Made by a program: the position numbers and the translations under genes. Below, in pieces: positions 42,869 to 52,328 of a stretch of 64,000 nt of DNA. Each line of letters opens with the position of its first letter. Within the stretch, counting starts at the first letter, position 1. The notes below the pieces were generated by a model. That model saw only the letters and a list, made by a program, of their open reading frames with translations, was not told where the DNA came from and searched no databases. The DNA lies in assembly GCA_958295925.1 (NCBI GenBank), contig CATQHL010000001.1, forward strand, positions 1,747,753 through 1,811,752, read 5' to 3'. The stretch is from an uncultured Acidimicrobiales bacterium. Lineage in GTDB: Bacteria; Actinomycetota; Acidimicrobiia; Acidimicrobiales; CATQHL01.

Positions 42869-45800
42869 GACCAGCGTCGGTGACAGCCAGGCTGCGCCCC
42901 TCTTGTCCATTACTGCGGCTTTCCTGGTCTGAGCTTGGGGATGCGAACGAGCGTCGCTCGGGAGGCTCGTCGACCCTCGACGTGCGAGTCCCGTTAATCA
43001 TCCGCTCGCCCAGCAGCGCAAGCAGGGCCTGGTGCGCCTGAGCGTGAGAGCCATTGCCTTTGCCGTTGCACAGCTGCTTCAGGGCGTCGTCGAGGACAGC
43101 CGAGCAGATGCTGCGCTGATGCTCGGTAATGCCCACCAGCCCGACGAACTCGCTCCCGTCGGGTCGGGTGAAAACCACGCGCAGGGCGTCGAGTGGGCCG
43201 CCGCCGTTGGCCAGGATGTCGGCGTGGTGGGCTACGAGTCGCCTGAGTGCGGCGGTGCGTTGCGGAATTTCGCTGCGAAATCGCCACAGGTCGTCGTCGC
43301 TCCACTCCGCCGGGGCTTTGCGCGCCACGACGGTGGCAATGCGCTTGATCCAGCCGGCGTCGTCGGCGTCGTCGGCCGCCATCGCCTGAACGAAAGCCCG
43401 CACGTCGGGGTCCAACACCTCATCCCGAATAGCGGCAGACAATCCGGTCACAGCCTGTCGGGAGGTCTCTCCACACGTCTCCACGATCAGACCGCACAGG
43501 CCGCTCAGCAGCTTGTCGAAGTGGTCGGCGAGTTCGTCAAGAGCCTCCTCCAATTTTTTCGCGTAAGTGTCGGCGGTGCTGTACGAGCCCCTGTTCGGGA
43601 GCACAGGCCGCAGCCCCAGTGCTTCGGGAAGCGCAGTGAACAGCAACTCGTCGGGTTCGCGGGCGGCTACCAGGGCGTCGCGCACCGCCAGGGCGTCGCT
43701 GCCCAGGAGCCGGGTACGCAGGGTGTGATTGGGCAGGCGGCGAATGCGGGCGAGCACCTCAAGAACCACTGCGAGCACGCTCTGAACTCTGCGACGGCGT
43801 GGCGGAGGGCTGATCCCGAGTCGCACCCCAAGCGCCCCAAGGACTTGCTTGCGTCCCCCTGTCGTGCCGGCAAAGTGCTTGACGGCGAAGTGGTCGGGGT
43901 TTCGCACCAGCCGCTCGGCTACTTCGGCGCTCAGCTCGGGCACGAAGGTACCGAGTTCGTAGAGTGCGACATCCTCGCTGCGGTGCAGCAGCCCGGCAAT
44001 CAGAAACACGGGAATGGCGCCAGCCTTCATGCCGATAGGCGGGGAGCGAAGCGCGGCGACGATGCGCTCAAGGGGCAGGCGGGCGGCCTTGGCACCCTCG
44101 AAGTGGTCTTCCATCACCCCCCAGGCCGGCTTGAGGCTCTCGTCGGAGGGCGGGCGGAACTCGCAGCCGCTTCCCTGCTGGGCACGCTGGTGAAGTCCGC
44201 CCTTGGCAAGAAAAGAGCGGTACATGGCAACCTCCGGGCCGTAGCCTGTCAGTCCCAGATTCGGCTCGCTGCCATTGGAGACCATGGCCTCAATCAGCAG
44301 ACGACGCGCCTTCGCCCCTTGGGTGGAGAGGTTGTTGCGGTTGAGAATCTCGTTGCGGATGACGGGGGTGTCTGGGTAGGAGAGGTCGGCGGCCTCGGAG
44401 AGGGCCGCTCCCGCGCTCTTGGAGCAGAGCTGGCGCAGCGCACCGTCTGCTTCGAGCATCAGCCAGTCGCACCCATCCCCTTCGAAAGCGGCGGTTGCCG
44501 CCCCGGCGAGGGTTGTTTGGGCCTCGCTGAGCATCTCTGCGACTTCGCGGCGCGCAACTCGGTCGGCACCGACGTCGAGGTCGTCCGCCAGTGCGTGCAG
44601 AGCGGCCACTTCACGGGCTGTGGCGTCAAGGGCGGTGCAGTCGGAGGCGACGGCCAACACCACCGGCTTGCGGATGCCCTCGCAATCGGCATCTGCAAGG
44701 ACGGGATGCTCGCCACCAGCGCCCACCACCAGCAGCACCTCACCGTCGTAGGGCGAAGCTGCGTTCAGCGGATGCACCGTCTCGCCCCCCTCCAAGTAAC
44801 GAAAGGCAAAGACACGCAGCAGGTGATTCACGGCGCTGTGACGGGCAGCGACCCTGGGCTGCGGCGGCTCGGTCTTCTCTAGCACTGCGGCCAGCGGAAG
44901 GCTCCCGGCCGCCAGTCTCGTTGATTCAAGCCTGCGGCGGATGTCAATGTCGCTGCCCTCCCAGACGCGGTATTCGTCGGCGAACTCCCGGTACGTGATC
45001 ATCCCCGTCTCTTCGAGCCTGTCGAGGGCTTCGTCGGCGCCCGGCCCTAGCGTTCTCAAGACGGGGCGGGACGACCGCAATGTTCCGGTGGCTGCCACGA
45101 GGTTCAGCACGGCGATTGACTTGGCGAGGCGTTCCTGCATTGACGGAAGCCCGTGGGCGTCAGACAGGCGGGCGGCTACCTCCGCCCAGCGGCCGTTCTG
45201 ACCTGCGGCGGCGGCTACGAAATAGTCGTAGACGGCGTCTGGGCCGATGCTGGGCAACTGTCCTCGTTGGGGCAGCGGCGTTTGAGACAGAAAAGATGCC
45301 GCGCCCGACGGCTCAGCCCCGGCGAGGAAGGAGAACAGGGATCGCTCGTGCTGCCCGTAGCGGCGACAGAGTTCCGGCAGTACCAGCGCCGCCAGAGGAT
45401 GGAGCGGGTAGCAGGCTGCCACGTTCTTCAAATTGGTCAGACCGAGGGGCCGCATCTCCTTGGCCAGCGGCGAGGCCCAGTCGGAAATGCGCTTCTGAAT
45501 CTCCGCCGATCGGGGTTGAAAGGCCGATGCGATGAAGGCGCGGGTCTGCGCCGACGACTCCACGTAGGTGACTTCCTCGAAACGCCCCTGAACTTTTGCC
45601 CACTCCCGACGTTTCGGAGAGGCGGCGTCGGACAGGTAGTCCTCGAAGGATCGGTGCTGAAGCGTGAGCAGGAAAATTGGCAGCCCCGATCCCTGTCCAG
45701 CCTCCGCCAACTGCTGGAGCAGGTAAGGATCGCCTCCCCCGACGCCTGCGACGGCTTCGAGGTTCTTGCCGAACTCGTCAATTATCAGCAGCAGTGGGGA

Positions 45801-46475
45801 TTGGCTCGCCAAGCGTCGAGCCAAATCAAGCAGGCTGGAGGGGAGCGGGCGGGCATCTTTCGGGGGACGTGACCCGTCAAATGGCGGAACAACGTTGTCT
45901 GCAGGGTGCCGGTCCGCCCAGGGACGTCCCTTCGGCTGAGAAGGGGGAAGATCTAGGTCAGATTGAGGAGTTCGCGGGGGGGGGGGTTCGCGGTTAGAGA
46001 AATTGGCCGGGTTCAGGGCCGAGCCGCGGGTATCGACTGGGGTTGATTCAGACGCGGCCGAAGATAGGGCGCGGGACACGGTTGAGTTGATCCCCTCGAG
46101 GGCCCCGGTGGCCAGTCCGACGCGAAAACCGCTTTGCATCGTGCCGTGACGCTTGTGAGCCCGCTCGATTTTTTGGCGGATTTGCCCAGAGGCTCCATCG
46201 ATTAGGCGCAATGCCTGTGAGCGGGCCGCCCCCTCAGGGCCGAAGGCGGCACCAAGCAGCAGTGCGAGCGACGACTTGCCCGATCCATAGGGCCCCGTGA
46301 GAGACCAGGCGCCGCCGGCTGTGCCCTCGGCGGCCACCGTGGCGATGCGGTCCAGGACGTCCAGCGCCCTCGCAGTTACCACGTAACCCTCCAGGGGCTC
46401 AAGACGGGCCGCGTCCCGCTCGAGGTTGGCCGAGCGGGCGTAGCGCTGCGAGACGGCTATGTGGTCGGCCAGCAT
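42861..46475 (-). CDS. sspC: Large P-loop ATPase, SspC-like
   Basis: A 1204-residue protein. Walker A is GPYGSGKSS (61-69) and Walker B LLLIIDEF (228-235). Residues 140-215 are a Pro-rich, low-complexity insertion. The middle part (518-866) is shared with the chimera at 35029-37308. It is GC-rich like the chromosome. The order desulfurase, DUF4007, large ATPase, PP-loop protein is that of the SspABCD single-strand phosphorothioation system, where SspC is the ATPase; the match is by architecture and order, not by an alignment I could run. Confidence 0.78.
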   Translation of the reverse strand: MLADHIAVSQRYARSANLERDAARLEPLEGYVVTARALDVLDRIATVAAEGTAGGAWSLTGPYGSGKSSLALLLGAAFGPEGAARSQALRLIDGASGQIRQKIERAHKRHGTMQSGFRVGLATGALEGINSTVSRALSSAASESTPVDTRGSALNPANFSNREPPPPRTPQSDLDLPPSQPKGRPWADRHPADNVVPPFDGSRPPKDARPLPSSLLDLARRLASQSPLLLIIDEFGKNLEAVAGVGGGDPYLLQQLAEAGQGSGLPIFLLTLQHRSFEDYLSDAASPKRREWAKVQGRFEEVTYVESSAQTRAFIASAFQPRSAEIQKRISDWASPLAKEMRPLGLTNLKNVAACYPLHPLAALVLPELCRRYGQHERSLFSFLAGAEPSGAASFLSQTPLPQRGQLPSIGPDAVYDYFVAAAAGQNGRWAEVAARLSDAHGLPSMQERLAKSIAVLNLVAATGTLRSSRPVLRTLGPGADEALDRLEETGMITYREFADEYRVWEGSDIDIRRRLESTRLAAGSLPLAAVLEKTEPPQPRVAARHSAVNHLLRVFAFRYLEGGETVHPLNAASPYDGEVLLVVGAGGEHPVLADADCEGIRKPVVLAVASDCTALDATAREVAALHALADDLDVGADRVARREVAEMLSEAQTTLAGAATAAFEGDGCDWLMLEADGALRQLCSKSAGAALSEAADLSYPDTPVIRNEILNRNNLSTQGAKARRLLIEAMVSNGSEPNLGLTGYGPEVAMYRSFLAKGGLHQRAQQGSGCEFRPPSDESLKPAWGVMEDHFEGAKAARLPLERIVAALRSPPIGMKAGAIPVFLIAGLLHRSEDVALYELGTFVPELSAEVAERLVRNPDHFAVKHFAGTTGGRKQVLGALGVRLGISPPPRRRRVQSVLAVVLEVLARIRRLPNHTLRTRLLGSDALAVRDALVAAREPDELLFTALPEALGLRPVLPNRGSYSTADTYAKKLEEALDELADHFDKLLSGLCGLIVETCGETSRQAVTGLSAAIRDEVLDPDVRAFVQAMAADDADDAGWIKRIATVVARKAPAEWSDDDLWRFRSEIPQRTAALRRLVAHHADILANGGGPLDALRVVFTRPDGSEFVGLVGITEHQRSICSAVLDDALKQLCNGKGNGSHAQAHQALLALLGERMINGTRTSRVDEPPERRSFASPSSDQESRSNGQEGRSLAVTDAGHG

Positions 46476-46579
46476 GGCTACGCAGCCCTCGCCCGGTTGC
46501 TAGCCAACTTCACTTTCGGATCCGAAATTTCACAGTCAAAGCCATGCTATTGCCCACGCTCCAGCCCAGCCTTGTTTGC

Positions 46580-47656
46580 TCACGCCGCAGCGTCCTTTTC
46601 AGCTTTGGTTAATTCGTGGAGTTGGCGGAATTTGTCGGACGGACTTCGACCCAAGCCCAACTCGTCGAGCAGGTCGTCGTCAATTGGAAGGTCGCCGACG
46701 AGACCTGAAATTCCGACGTGACGGTGGTTGCTGTAGTAGCCGTTGAGGATTTCGTCAGCGAGTTCCTGTGGCGGGATAGACCATGACAGGAACGGGGCAC
46801 CCACCGAGGCGGAAAGGCTCAGGTGCGGGATGTCTTCCGCAGCGGACTCCAATGTTGCGAGCATGTCGGTTTCGGAGAGCCTGAATGCCCGCCCAGGGCC
46901 CCCCGACTCGTTGGAGAGACGGCTGACGGCGACCGTGTTGGCGTCGATCTTTGCGCGCATCACGAAGTCGAGGGACGCAAAGACGACGATCTCAGCAGGG
47001 AGGGATGGCTTGGCCCCGGAGGTGAACCTGAAGTTGTCGCTGATCGGAGAGCGGGTGATGAGGCGCAATTCGCGCATCGGACAGTCGAGGATGTCGTCGA
47101 TGCCTGCTCGTGCGGACGCATTCGCAGGAACAGGGCCGTAGGTGCGAAGCAGCGCAGAGATGTCCTTGCGGACGGAATTTGAGCTTGGGTCTTTCCACTC
47201 GGCGGCGACTTCCAATGCAATCAGCACCATCGAAAGCAGGTCGTCTTCGCAAAACTCGCCTGTGTTGAGATCGTTGAACGCCAACCACCAGACGGGCAGC
47301 CGGCATGGGGGAGACATCATCCGCCAATGCAACAGCCAGAGCGTGCCCCGATCTTCCATGTAAGGATCCCAGCCTGATGGCCCAAACAGGGCGTAGGCGA
47401 AGCGAGCGGGGACAACTTGGCGCGTACGTCCTGCTGAGGGGTGTGCGTCCTCGTTCAACAACTTGGCGGCCAGACCCCAAAATCTGATGGAGCGCACCAT
47501 GTTCTTTCCAACACCGATTTCGACGGGGGCTTCCTCTCGTGAAAAGATCGACGGGTCTTCCGCAGCAGCCTCGTACGCCTTGCGGAACCACCCGTAGCGG
47601 GGGTGAAAGGTCTCGTGGCGCGCGAAGACAGGCGAAGCGGCGTCAACCAGTCGCAT
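46580..47656 (-). CDS. sspB: DUF4007 protein, SspB-like
   Basis: A 358-residue protein. HPRYGWFRKAYEAA near the N-terminus, RTLWLLHWRMMSP-type and LPVWWLAFNDLN segments, and SLPAEIVVFASLDFVM fit the DUF4007 family, whose SspB member nicks DNA during phosphorothioation. The ATG is at 47656. It is 104 bases upstream of sspC and 189 bases downstream of the desulfurase stop. A homologous domain forms the N-terminal half of the chimera. Confidence 0.8.
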   Translation of the reverse strand: MRLVDAASPVFARHETFHPRYGWFRKAYEAAAEDPSIFSREEAPVEIGVGKNMVRSIRFWGLAAKLLNEDAHPSAGRTRQVVPARFAYALFGPSGWDPYMEDRGTLWLLHWRMMSPPCRLPVWWLAFNDLNTGEFCEDDLLSMVLIALEVAAEWKDPSSNSVRKDISALLRTYGPVPANASARAGIDDILDCPMRELRLITRSPISDNFRFTSGAKPSLPAEIVVFASLDFVMRAKIDANTVAVSRLSNESGGPGRAFRLSETDMLATLESAAEDIPHLSLSASVGAPFLSWSIPPQELADEILNGYYSNHRHVGISGLVGDLPIDDDLLDELGLGRSPSDKFRQLHELTKAEKDAAA

Positions 47657-47670
47657 GTCTGTGCGCCTTA

Positions 47671-47694
47671 TTCATGGGCCTATTCATGGGCCTG
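47671..47694. repeat. 12-bp tandem repeat upstream of sspB
   Basis: TTCATGGGCCTA (47671-47682) is followed directly by TTCATGGGCCTG (47683-47694). It lies 15-38 bases before the sspB start codon (read on the minus strand), where a regulator or the ribosome would bind. The rest of the 189-base gap to the desulfurase holds a second loose repeat of GCAGCCGATGC. Confidence 0.6.
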
Positions 47695-47845
47695 AACTTA
47701 GTAAAGGGGTGTGACAACTACCTGGTCGACTTCAAGGGCAGGCCTTCCATTCTTGTGCAGCCGATGCCCCTTCTTGCGCAGCCGATGCTTCTCCCTCTCT
47801 TTGTCTTGCTGTCCTTCTTTCATGCGTTGCAGTGATCCAAGCAGC

Positions 47846-49168
47846 TCAAGCCGCCATCTTCCGAACGAGCCGCACCGCCTCGGCGACCCTTACGGCCGCA
47901 GATCGCACTTCTGCTTCCGTAGAGAAGCGCCCAAGGCTGAAGCGAACCGACTCGTAGGCGGCCTGCGGGCTCAGCCCCATCGCCAATAGCACAGCAGAGG
48001 GTTCGACGGCGCCGGCGCTGCAGGCGCTGCCGACCGAAGCTGCAACCGGATGCATGTTGGCCAATACCGCCTCGGCGTCCGCCCTTGCGAAGCGCAGGTT
48101 GGCTGTGTTGGGCAGCCGGTTCTTCACGTCACCGTTTTGCGAGACCCCGTCGAGGCGCTCCTCAAGCTCTCTCACAAGCAGGTCGCGAAGCGTCCCCACC
48201 CGTAGTGATTCCGCCTCGCGCTCGGCGGACGCGAGCTTGGCGGCCTCACCGAAACCTGCGATGCCCGCAACGTTAAGGGAACCCGATCGCAGGCCGCGCT
48301 CCTGACCGCCCCCGTGAATTACGGCTGACAATCGGTTTAGGGCGGCGTGCGTCCCTACGAGCGCGCCCACGCCCCCAGGTCCAGAGATCTTGTGGCTGCT
48401 CAGCGAGAGGAGGTCGGCGCCCGTTCGGCTCATTTCAAAGGGCAGGCGGCCAGCGTGTTGGGTCGCATCGCAGTGAAAGAGGGCTCCGGCTTCGTGTGCC
48501 CGCTTGGCGATTGCCGCCAACGGGTTGATCACCCCGGTCTCACTGTTTGCTGCCATAACTGATATGAGCAGGATGTCTTTGCCTTGCTCGGTGAGCATCT
48601 CATCGAGAGCGTCAAGGTTTAACTCGCCATTTGGATGGACGGGAATGACGTTGACGTCGGCTAGCCGCTGAGTTGCCAGGGCGACAGCCGTTTGTTTGAC
48701 CGAAGAGTGCTCCACGGCGGAAATCAGCAGGTGGGGGTGTTTCAATCGGGTTTTTCCCGACCGTGTTCTGCGCTCGGGTTTAGTGGAGGAATTCGCCTCT
48801 TGCCGGTACATGACCGCAAGTTCAGCCCCTGTGTTGCGCAGATGGCACTCGACCGCTCCTCGCAGTGACAGGTTGTTGGCCTCTGTCGCCCCGGCGGTAA
48901 AAACCACGCCGCTTGCCTGGGCGCCTACAAGTTCGGCAACCCGATTGCGTGCGACTTCGACGACGGCCGACAATCTGCGCCCGAAAGCGTGCGCAGATGC
49001 GGCGTTGCCCACGCCGTCGGCAAGCATGGCCCGCATAACCTCGGCGACGCGTGGATCAAGCGGTGCGGATGCGTTGTAATCCAGGTAAATCCCATCCACG
49101 CCCCCAACACTAGAAGCCCGCTGAGACGGAACTTGCCCTGCCCTGTCCCCGGCTTGGAGTTGTTTCAA
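47846..49168 (-). CDS. sspA: Cysteine desulfurase, SspA/IscS-type
   Basis: A PLP enzyme that takes sulfur from cysteine as a persulfide. IYLDYNASAPLDPRVAEVM starts the domain; the PLP lysine is K260 in SSHKISGPGG, a conserved His is in SAVEHSSVK (H154), and the catalytic Cys is C383 in VGSACSAG. Residues 121-145 are an unusual basic insertion (RTRSGKTRLKH). It is first in the Ssp gene order, so it probably feeds SspD, though a general IscS role cannot be excluded. The first 25 residues are atypical and the true start may be a later codon. Confidence 0.88.
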   Translation of the reverse strand: MKQLQAGDRAGQVPSQRASSVGGVDGIYLDYNASAPLDPRVAEVMRAMLADGVGNAASAHAFGRRLSAVVEVARNRVAELVGAQASGVVFTAGATEANNLSLRGAVECHLRNTGAELAVMYRQEANSSTKPERRTRSGKTRLKHPHLLISAVEHSSVKQTAVALATQRLADVNVIPVHPNGELNLDALDEMLTEQGKDILLISVMAANSETGVINPLAAIAKRAHEAGALFHCDATQHAGRLPFEMSRTGADLLSLSSHKISGPGGVGALVGTHAALNRLSAVIHGGGQERGLRSGSLNVAGIAGFGEAAKLASAEREAESLRVGTLRDLLVRELEERLDGVSQNGDVKNRLPNTANLRFARADAEAVLANMHPVAASVGSACSAGAVEPSAVLLAMGLSPQAAYESVRFSLGRFSTEAEVRSAAVRVAEAVRLVRKMAA

Positions 49169-49197
49169 GACTTTTGGTGCCGGAAGTGACTAGACCT

Positions 49198-49952
49198 CTA
49201 CGGTTGAGGAGGGCTCTTTATTTCGCTCCTGGGCTTCCTGTCCGCGGACAACACCTTCTCGTGGTGTGGCTCCGGTCCGTCGAAAGGTTTCGTTGCTTGG
49301 TGGTTTCGGATTACAGGCGGGCTGGTGTTGTCAACCTCAGAGCTTGGCAATTTCTTTCTTGAGGCCGATTTCTCCGAGGCTGAAGATGCTCTTTCAACGT
49401 TTCGAGGATTCGGCTCAGGCTTCGAGTTGGACTGTTTTTGTACCTGGTCCAGTTTTGCGGCGGGAGGTGCCGCCGACTTGCTCGAAACACAGAATTTGAA
49501 GAACAATTCGCGCATTTCCGCAAAGCCTGCGTCCATCCGGTCGTCTCTTCTGTTGAAGCCAGCCTCCATCTTGTTGTCTACTTCGCAAATCGTTGGTTGA
49601 TATCAGAAAATCGTTGGTTGGTTTTTTCGCGGAATGTCGCTGTTTCTTTGCGGCGGGTTTTGACTTCTGTTTCGACAGTCATGAAGAGTTGGTTGGTGTT
49701 TGCGAGTTATTGGTTGATGTTCGTTAGTTGTTGGCTTTGTTTGCCTTGTTCCTTGCGGACTTCTTTCACCTCTGAGTAGATCCCTGCGAGCAGTTTGCCG
49801 TTTTTGGCAAGCTCTTTGGCAACGGCATCAAATTTCGCTTCGATCTTGTCTGACGCTTTCTTATTTTTTTTGAGCATGTGAATAAATATATAGAGGATTA
49901 GGGCTAGTGTTGTGCTGTTAATCGCGATTTCGGCGATTGTCGCCCCTGTCAT
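49198..49952 (-). pseudogene. Decayed membrane coiled-coil protein gene
   Basis: An 81-residue segment (49952-49707) has one transmembrane helix (INSTTLALILYIFIHML) and a Lys/Glu coiled coil ending LTNINQ at a TAA. The same frame then continues as coiled coil (TNQRFSDINQRFAK) to a TAG at 49580-49578. A frame shifted by one base picks up VDNKMEAGFNRRDDRMDAGF and runs to 49198 with a Ser/Pro/Lys-rich tail. Together the pieces read as one former protein broken by a nonsense codon and a frameshift. The first segment alone could still be a small membrane protein. Confidence 0.5.
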
Positions 49953-50326
49953 TGCCTTTCCTTTCTATTCTCGTATTGAGTTGCCCTGCTTAGTCTCGGC
50001 CTGGGGCCGTAAAGCCCTGTGATCGAGTTGTGCAATTGGTTTTTAGGTAGGGCCGTTGGTCCGCAATGAGAGGCTTTGAGGCCTATGTATGGCCATGGCG
50101 AGCTCTACTGCGAAGGAAAACGTAACCTGTTATGCCTCAAGTATACCTTAAATTTCGGAATTGTAAAATCTTTGGTAAGAATTCGTAAATTCCTGAAATA
50201 ACAAAAATACTACTAAAATGATTGTATTTGCATTTGTGCAGACTCAGGAATCTCAACGTTGCCCGTCCCTAGCGAACTAGGCGTATGGAGGAATTGGGGA
50301 TCTGAGCCAGAAGGAAAGGAACTGCT
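49953..50326. other. 374-base AT-rich gap
   Basis: No gene is seen. The stretch 50140-50240 is very AT-rich and contains TTGTAAAATC and several TAAAAT-like boxes, so promoters are possible in either direction. A small imperfect palindrome AAGAATTCGTAAATTC lies near 50177. GGAAAGGAAC shortly before 50327 is the former ribosome binding site of the LLM remnant. Confidence 0.5.
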
Positions 50327-50700
50327 ATGGCACGTCAGATTCAGGTCGGCGTCAAATACGGCCTAGCCACGTCACCTTCGCTGCGATGCGTCAAGCGTGG
50401 CTTTACGTCGAAGGGATGGTGGCGGACTCCATCTGGACGTTTGACCACAACTTCCCCATCGACGGCGACCCCGCGGGCTCCAGCTATGAGTGATGAAGGA
50501 ACATGGCGACGATGGCCCGCTGCGCCGAAGCCTGGAACGGCTGGGGCACTCCGGTGGAGATCACCCAGGAGAACGGCACCTTGACGACCAGTGTGCTGAC
50601 GCAGGGAGAGATCCCGCTGAAATCTCCCGCACCGTCGCATTGTTGAGACGGGCTAGATGTCTGGTACGACGACTTCGTGGAGGCTGGCGCAGAGCACCTC
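50327..50700 (+). pseudogene. LLM-class F420 oxidoreductase remnant
   Basis: Pieces of one luciferase-like enzyme lie in different frames. MARQIQVGVKYGLA starts at 50327; a shifted frame gives AAMRQAWLYVEG with ADSIWTFDHNFPIDGDPAG; after a stop, MATMARCAEAWNGWGTPVEI follows, then CADAGRDPAEISRTVALL in another frame, and finally DVWYDDFVEAGAEHLFIF. The order matches the family from N- to C-terminus, but the central 150 or so residues are deleted. The end runs directly into the DGQHR gene. Confidence 0.75.
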
Positions 50701-51579
50701 TTTATTTTTTCCGCCATCACCGTGTCGGTTGATTCTGACGAAGTCTTCTTCCACGGAACCGATGCGAATAGCGACATAGGCATGCTTGTGCTTCCGTTGG
50801 AGGCGAAGTACATCATCAACGACGGTCAGCACAGGGTTGCGGCCATTGCGGAAGCCTTGCGTCAAAGGCCCTCTCTGAAAGAGAACACGATCTCCGTTGT
50901 AATTCTCAAAGACGGTGGGCTGGAACGAAGCCAGCAAATTTTTTCAGATCTAAATAGGACGGTACAAAAGACATCCAAGTCCTTGGACATTGCCTTTGAT
51001 CATCGTATTCCGCTGAACCGAATTACGATGAATTGCGTTGACAGTGTTCCTCTGTTCCGTGACCGCATTGACAAGGAAAGAGTTTCTCTCTCTATCCGTT
51101 CCCCGTGGTTCGCAACTCTTTCCGGATTGCAGGCCGCAAATAGGCGGTTGCTGGGAGAAATACCTGAAGGGGTTTCAAGAGAAGAGGAGGAAACACTGAA
51201 TTCTCGCGCTGTGGAGTACTGGAAAACAATAACGCCTTTGGTGGAACCTTGGCCGAAAATCGTTGAAGGTGTATTAAAGCCTCAAGAGGCTCGTCAACAT
51301 TATCTATCGTCATATGCTCTGGTACTCTGGGCTCTCGGTCAAATAGGCAACGATCTGCAATTCGCAAGAGACGAGTCAGCAGGGAAGAATTACTATGTTC
51401 TAGAGCACCTCTCGAAGATTGACTAGAGAAAGGACAATCTCGACTGGCGAGGCATTTGCATGCTGGGAAAAGAGGTCATAACTCAGATGCCTACAAGAAA
51501 AGCCACTGCAGAATACATTGCTTGGAAGATAGGCTTGTCAGGCGACAAACCAAATGAGGTACTTCCAAAGCAGAATTAG
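50677..51579 (+). pseudogene. DndB-like DGQHR protein, N-truncated and with amber codon
   Basis: The open part (50677-51426) has FSAITVSVDS, YIINDGQHRVAAI (DGQHR at 49-53) and FSDLNRTVQKTSKSLDI, all typical of DndB, a regulator of DNA phosphorothioation genes. The first ten or so residues come from the LLM remnant, and about 100 normal N-terminal residues are missing. After TAG at 51424-51426 the same frame continues with WRGICMLGKEVIT and RKATAEYIAWKIGL to a stop at 51577-51579, which resembles the family's C-terminus. Both lesions suggest an inactive gene. Confidence 0.72.
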
Positions 51580-51635
51580 AATTATAAAAAAGTTGAGAAC
51601 ATGATTAAAATTGGACAGTAAAAGGATTAATTTAA

Positions 51636-52328
51636 GTGAAAAACAAAAAGAAAATCAAACGAAAGACAGGCAAAATCCTTAACGACCTTGGTCGGATAGA
51701 AATTAAGCCCGATTCCGATGGCACGCTTAGAATCTTTACGTCAAAAAGCGAATTCTTACCAAATATTCGTGCCGAGAACCTCCCTGAGGAATTCGGCAAA
51801 CCTCTAGGCAAACTTCGGGGAATCTTGCGCGTGCTAAATATGTCAGCTAATTTGTTCGATTGGGCGATGTCTTTGCAATGTGTAGCCTCAGAAGAAATAG
51901 AAGAGAAACAAAAAGCAATAATGCAGTATAATGTAAAGAATTGCTTGATTGCATCTAGTATTATCTATTTTTATTCGTGCTTTCCAAAGAAGAACAACGA
52001 TAAGTTAGCCAATGCATTTGTTGGTTCTTTGGATGATGAGTTACGGACAATTGAAAATGATTTTCGAAAGACTCGGAACAGTCAGATTGCGCATTATGGC
52101 AAATCAAGATTTGAAGAGATCAGTTATGCAACAATTTGCGAACTTACAAATGTTCATATTGGATTTTGTTCAAGTAGTTCTAGAGTAGATGACATGTTTA
52201 TTCGTTGCGAAAACTTGGATTTAGGAGGCTATTCGAAACTTCTTAAATGCGCAATAAGGTATATTGAGAACGAGGTTGATTACATTGAGAAACAGGTACG
52301 TGAACGACCTTCCCTGCACGCAGACTAG
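51636..52328 (+). CDS. Hypothetical protein with HEPN-like motif
   Basis: A 230-residue AT-rich gene with no family I recognise with certainty. It starts at GTG 51636 after AAAGGA (51621-51626). It is Lys-rich at the N-terminus and mostly helical after residue 55. RNSQIAH (R147-H153) fits the R-x4-6-H motif of HEPN ribonucleases, with the common Asn after Arg. Its base composition and its place next to decayed defence genes suggest a horizontally acquired abortive-infection toxin. No antitoxin gene is visible beside it. Confidence 0.5.
   Translation: MKNKKKIKRKTGKILNDLGRIEIKPDSDGTLRIFTSKSEFLPNIRAENLPEEFGKPLGKLRGILRVLNMSANLFDWAMSLQCVASEEIEEKQKAIMQYNVKNCLIASSIIYFYSCFPKKNNDKLANAFVGSLDDELRTIENDFRKTRNSQIAHYGKSRFEEISYATICELTNVHIGFCSSSSRVDDMFIRCENLDLGGYSKLLKCAIRYIENEVDYIEKQVRERPSLHAD

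Noticed and set aside
43032..44882. 616-codon plus-strand frame inside the SspC region
   Set aside because: Antisense to the large ATPase, which is supported by homology to the chimera; high GC keeps the third frame open.
47539..47835. 98-codon plus frame between sspB and sspA
   Set aside because: Half of it is antisense to sspB, and the rest is repeat-derived and Leu/Phe-rich with no ribosome binding site.
49953..50326. Insertion sequence or attachment site at the edge of the defence island
   Set aside because: No transposase or integrase remnants, no tRNA gene and no terminal inverted repeats were seen here or elsewhere in the window.
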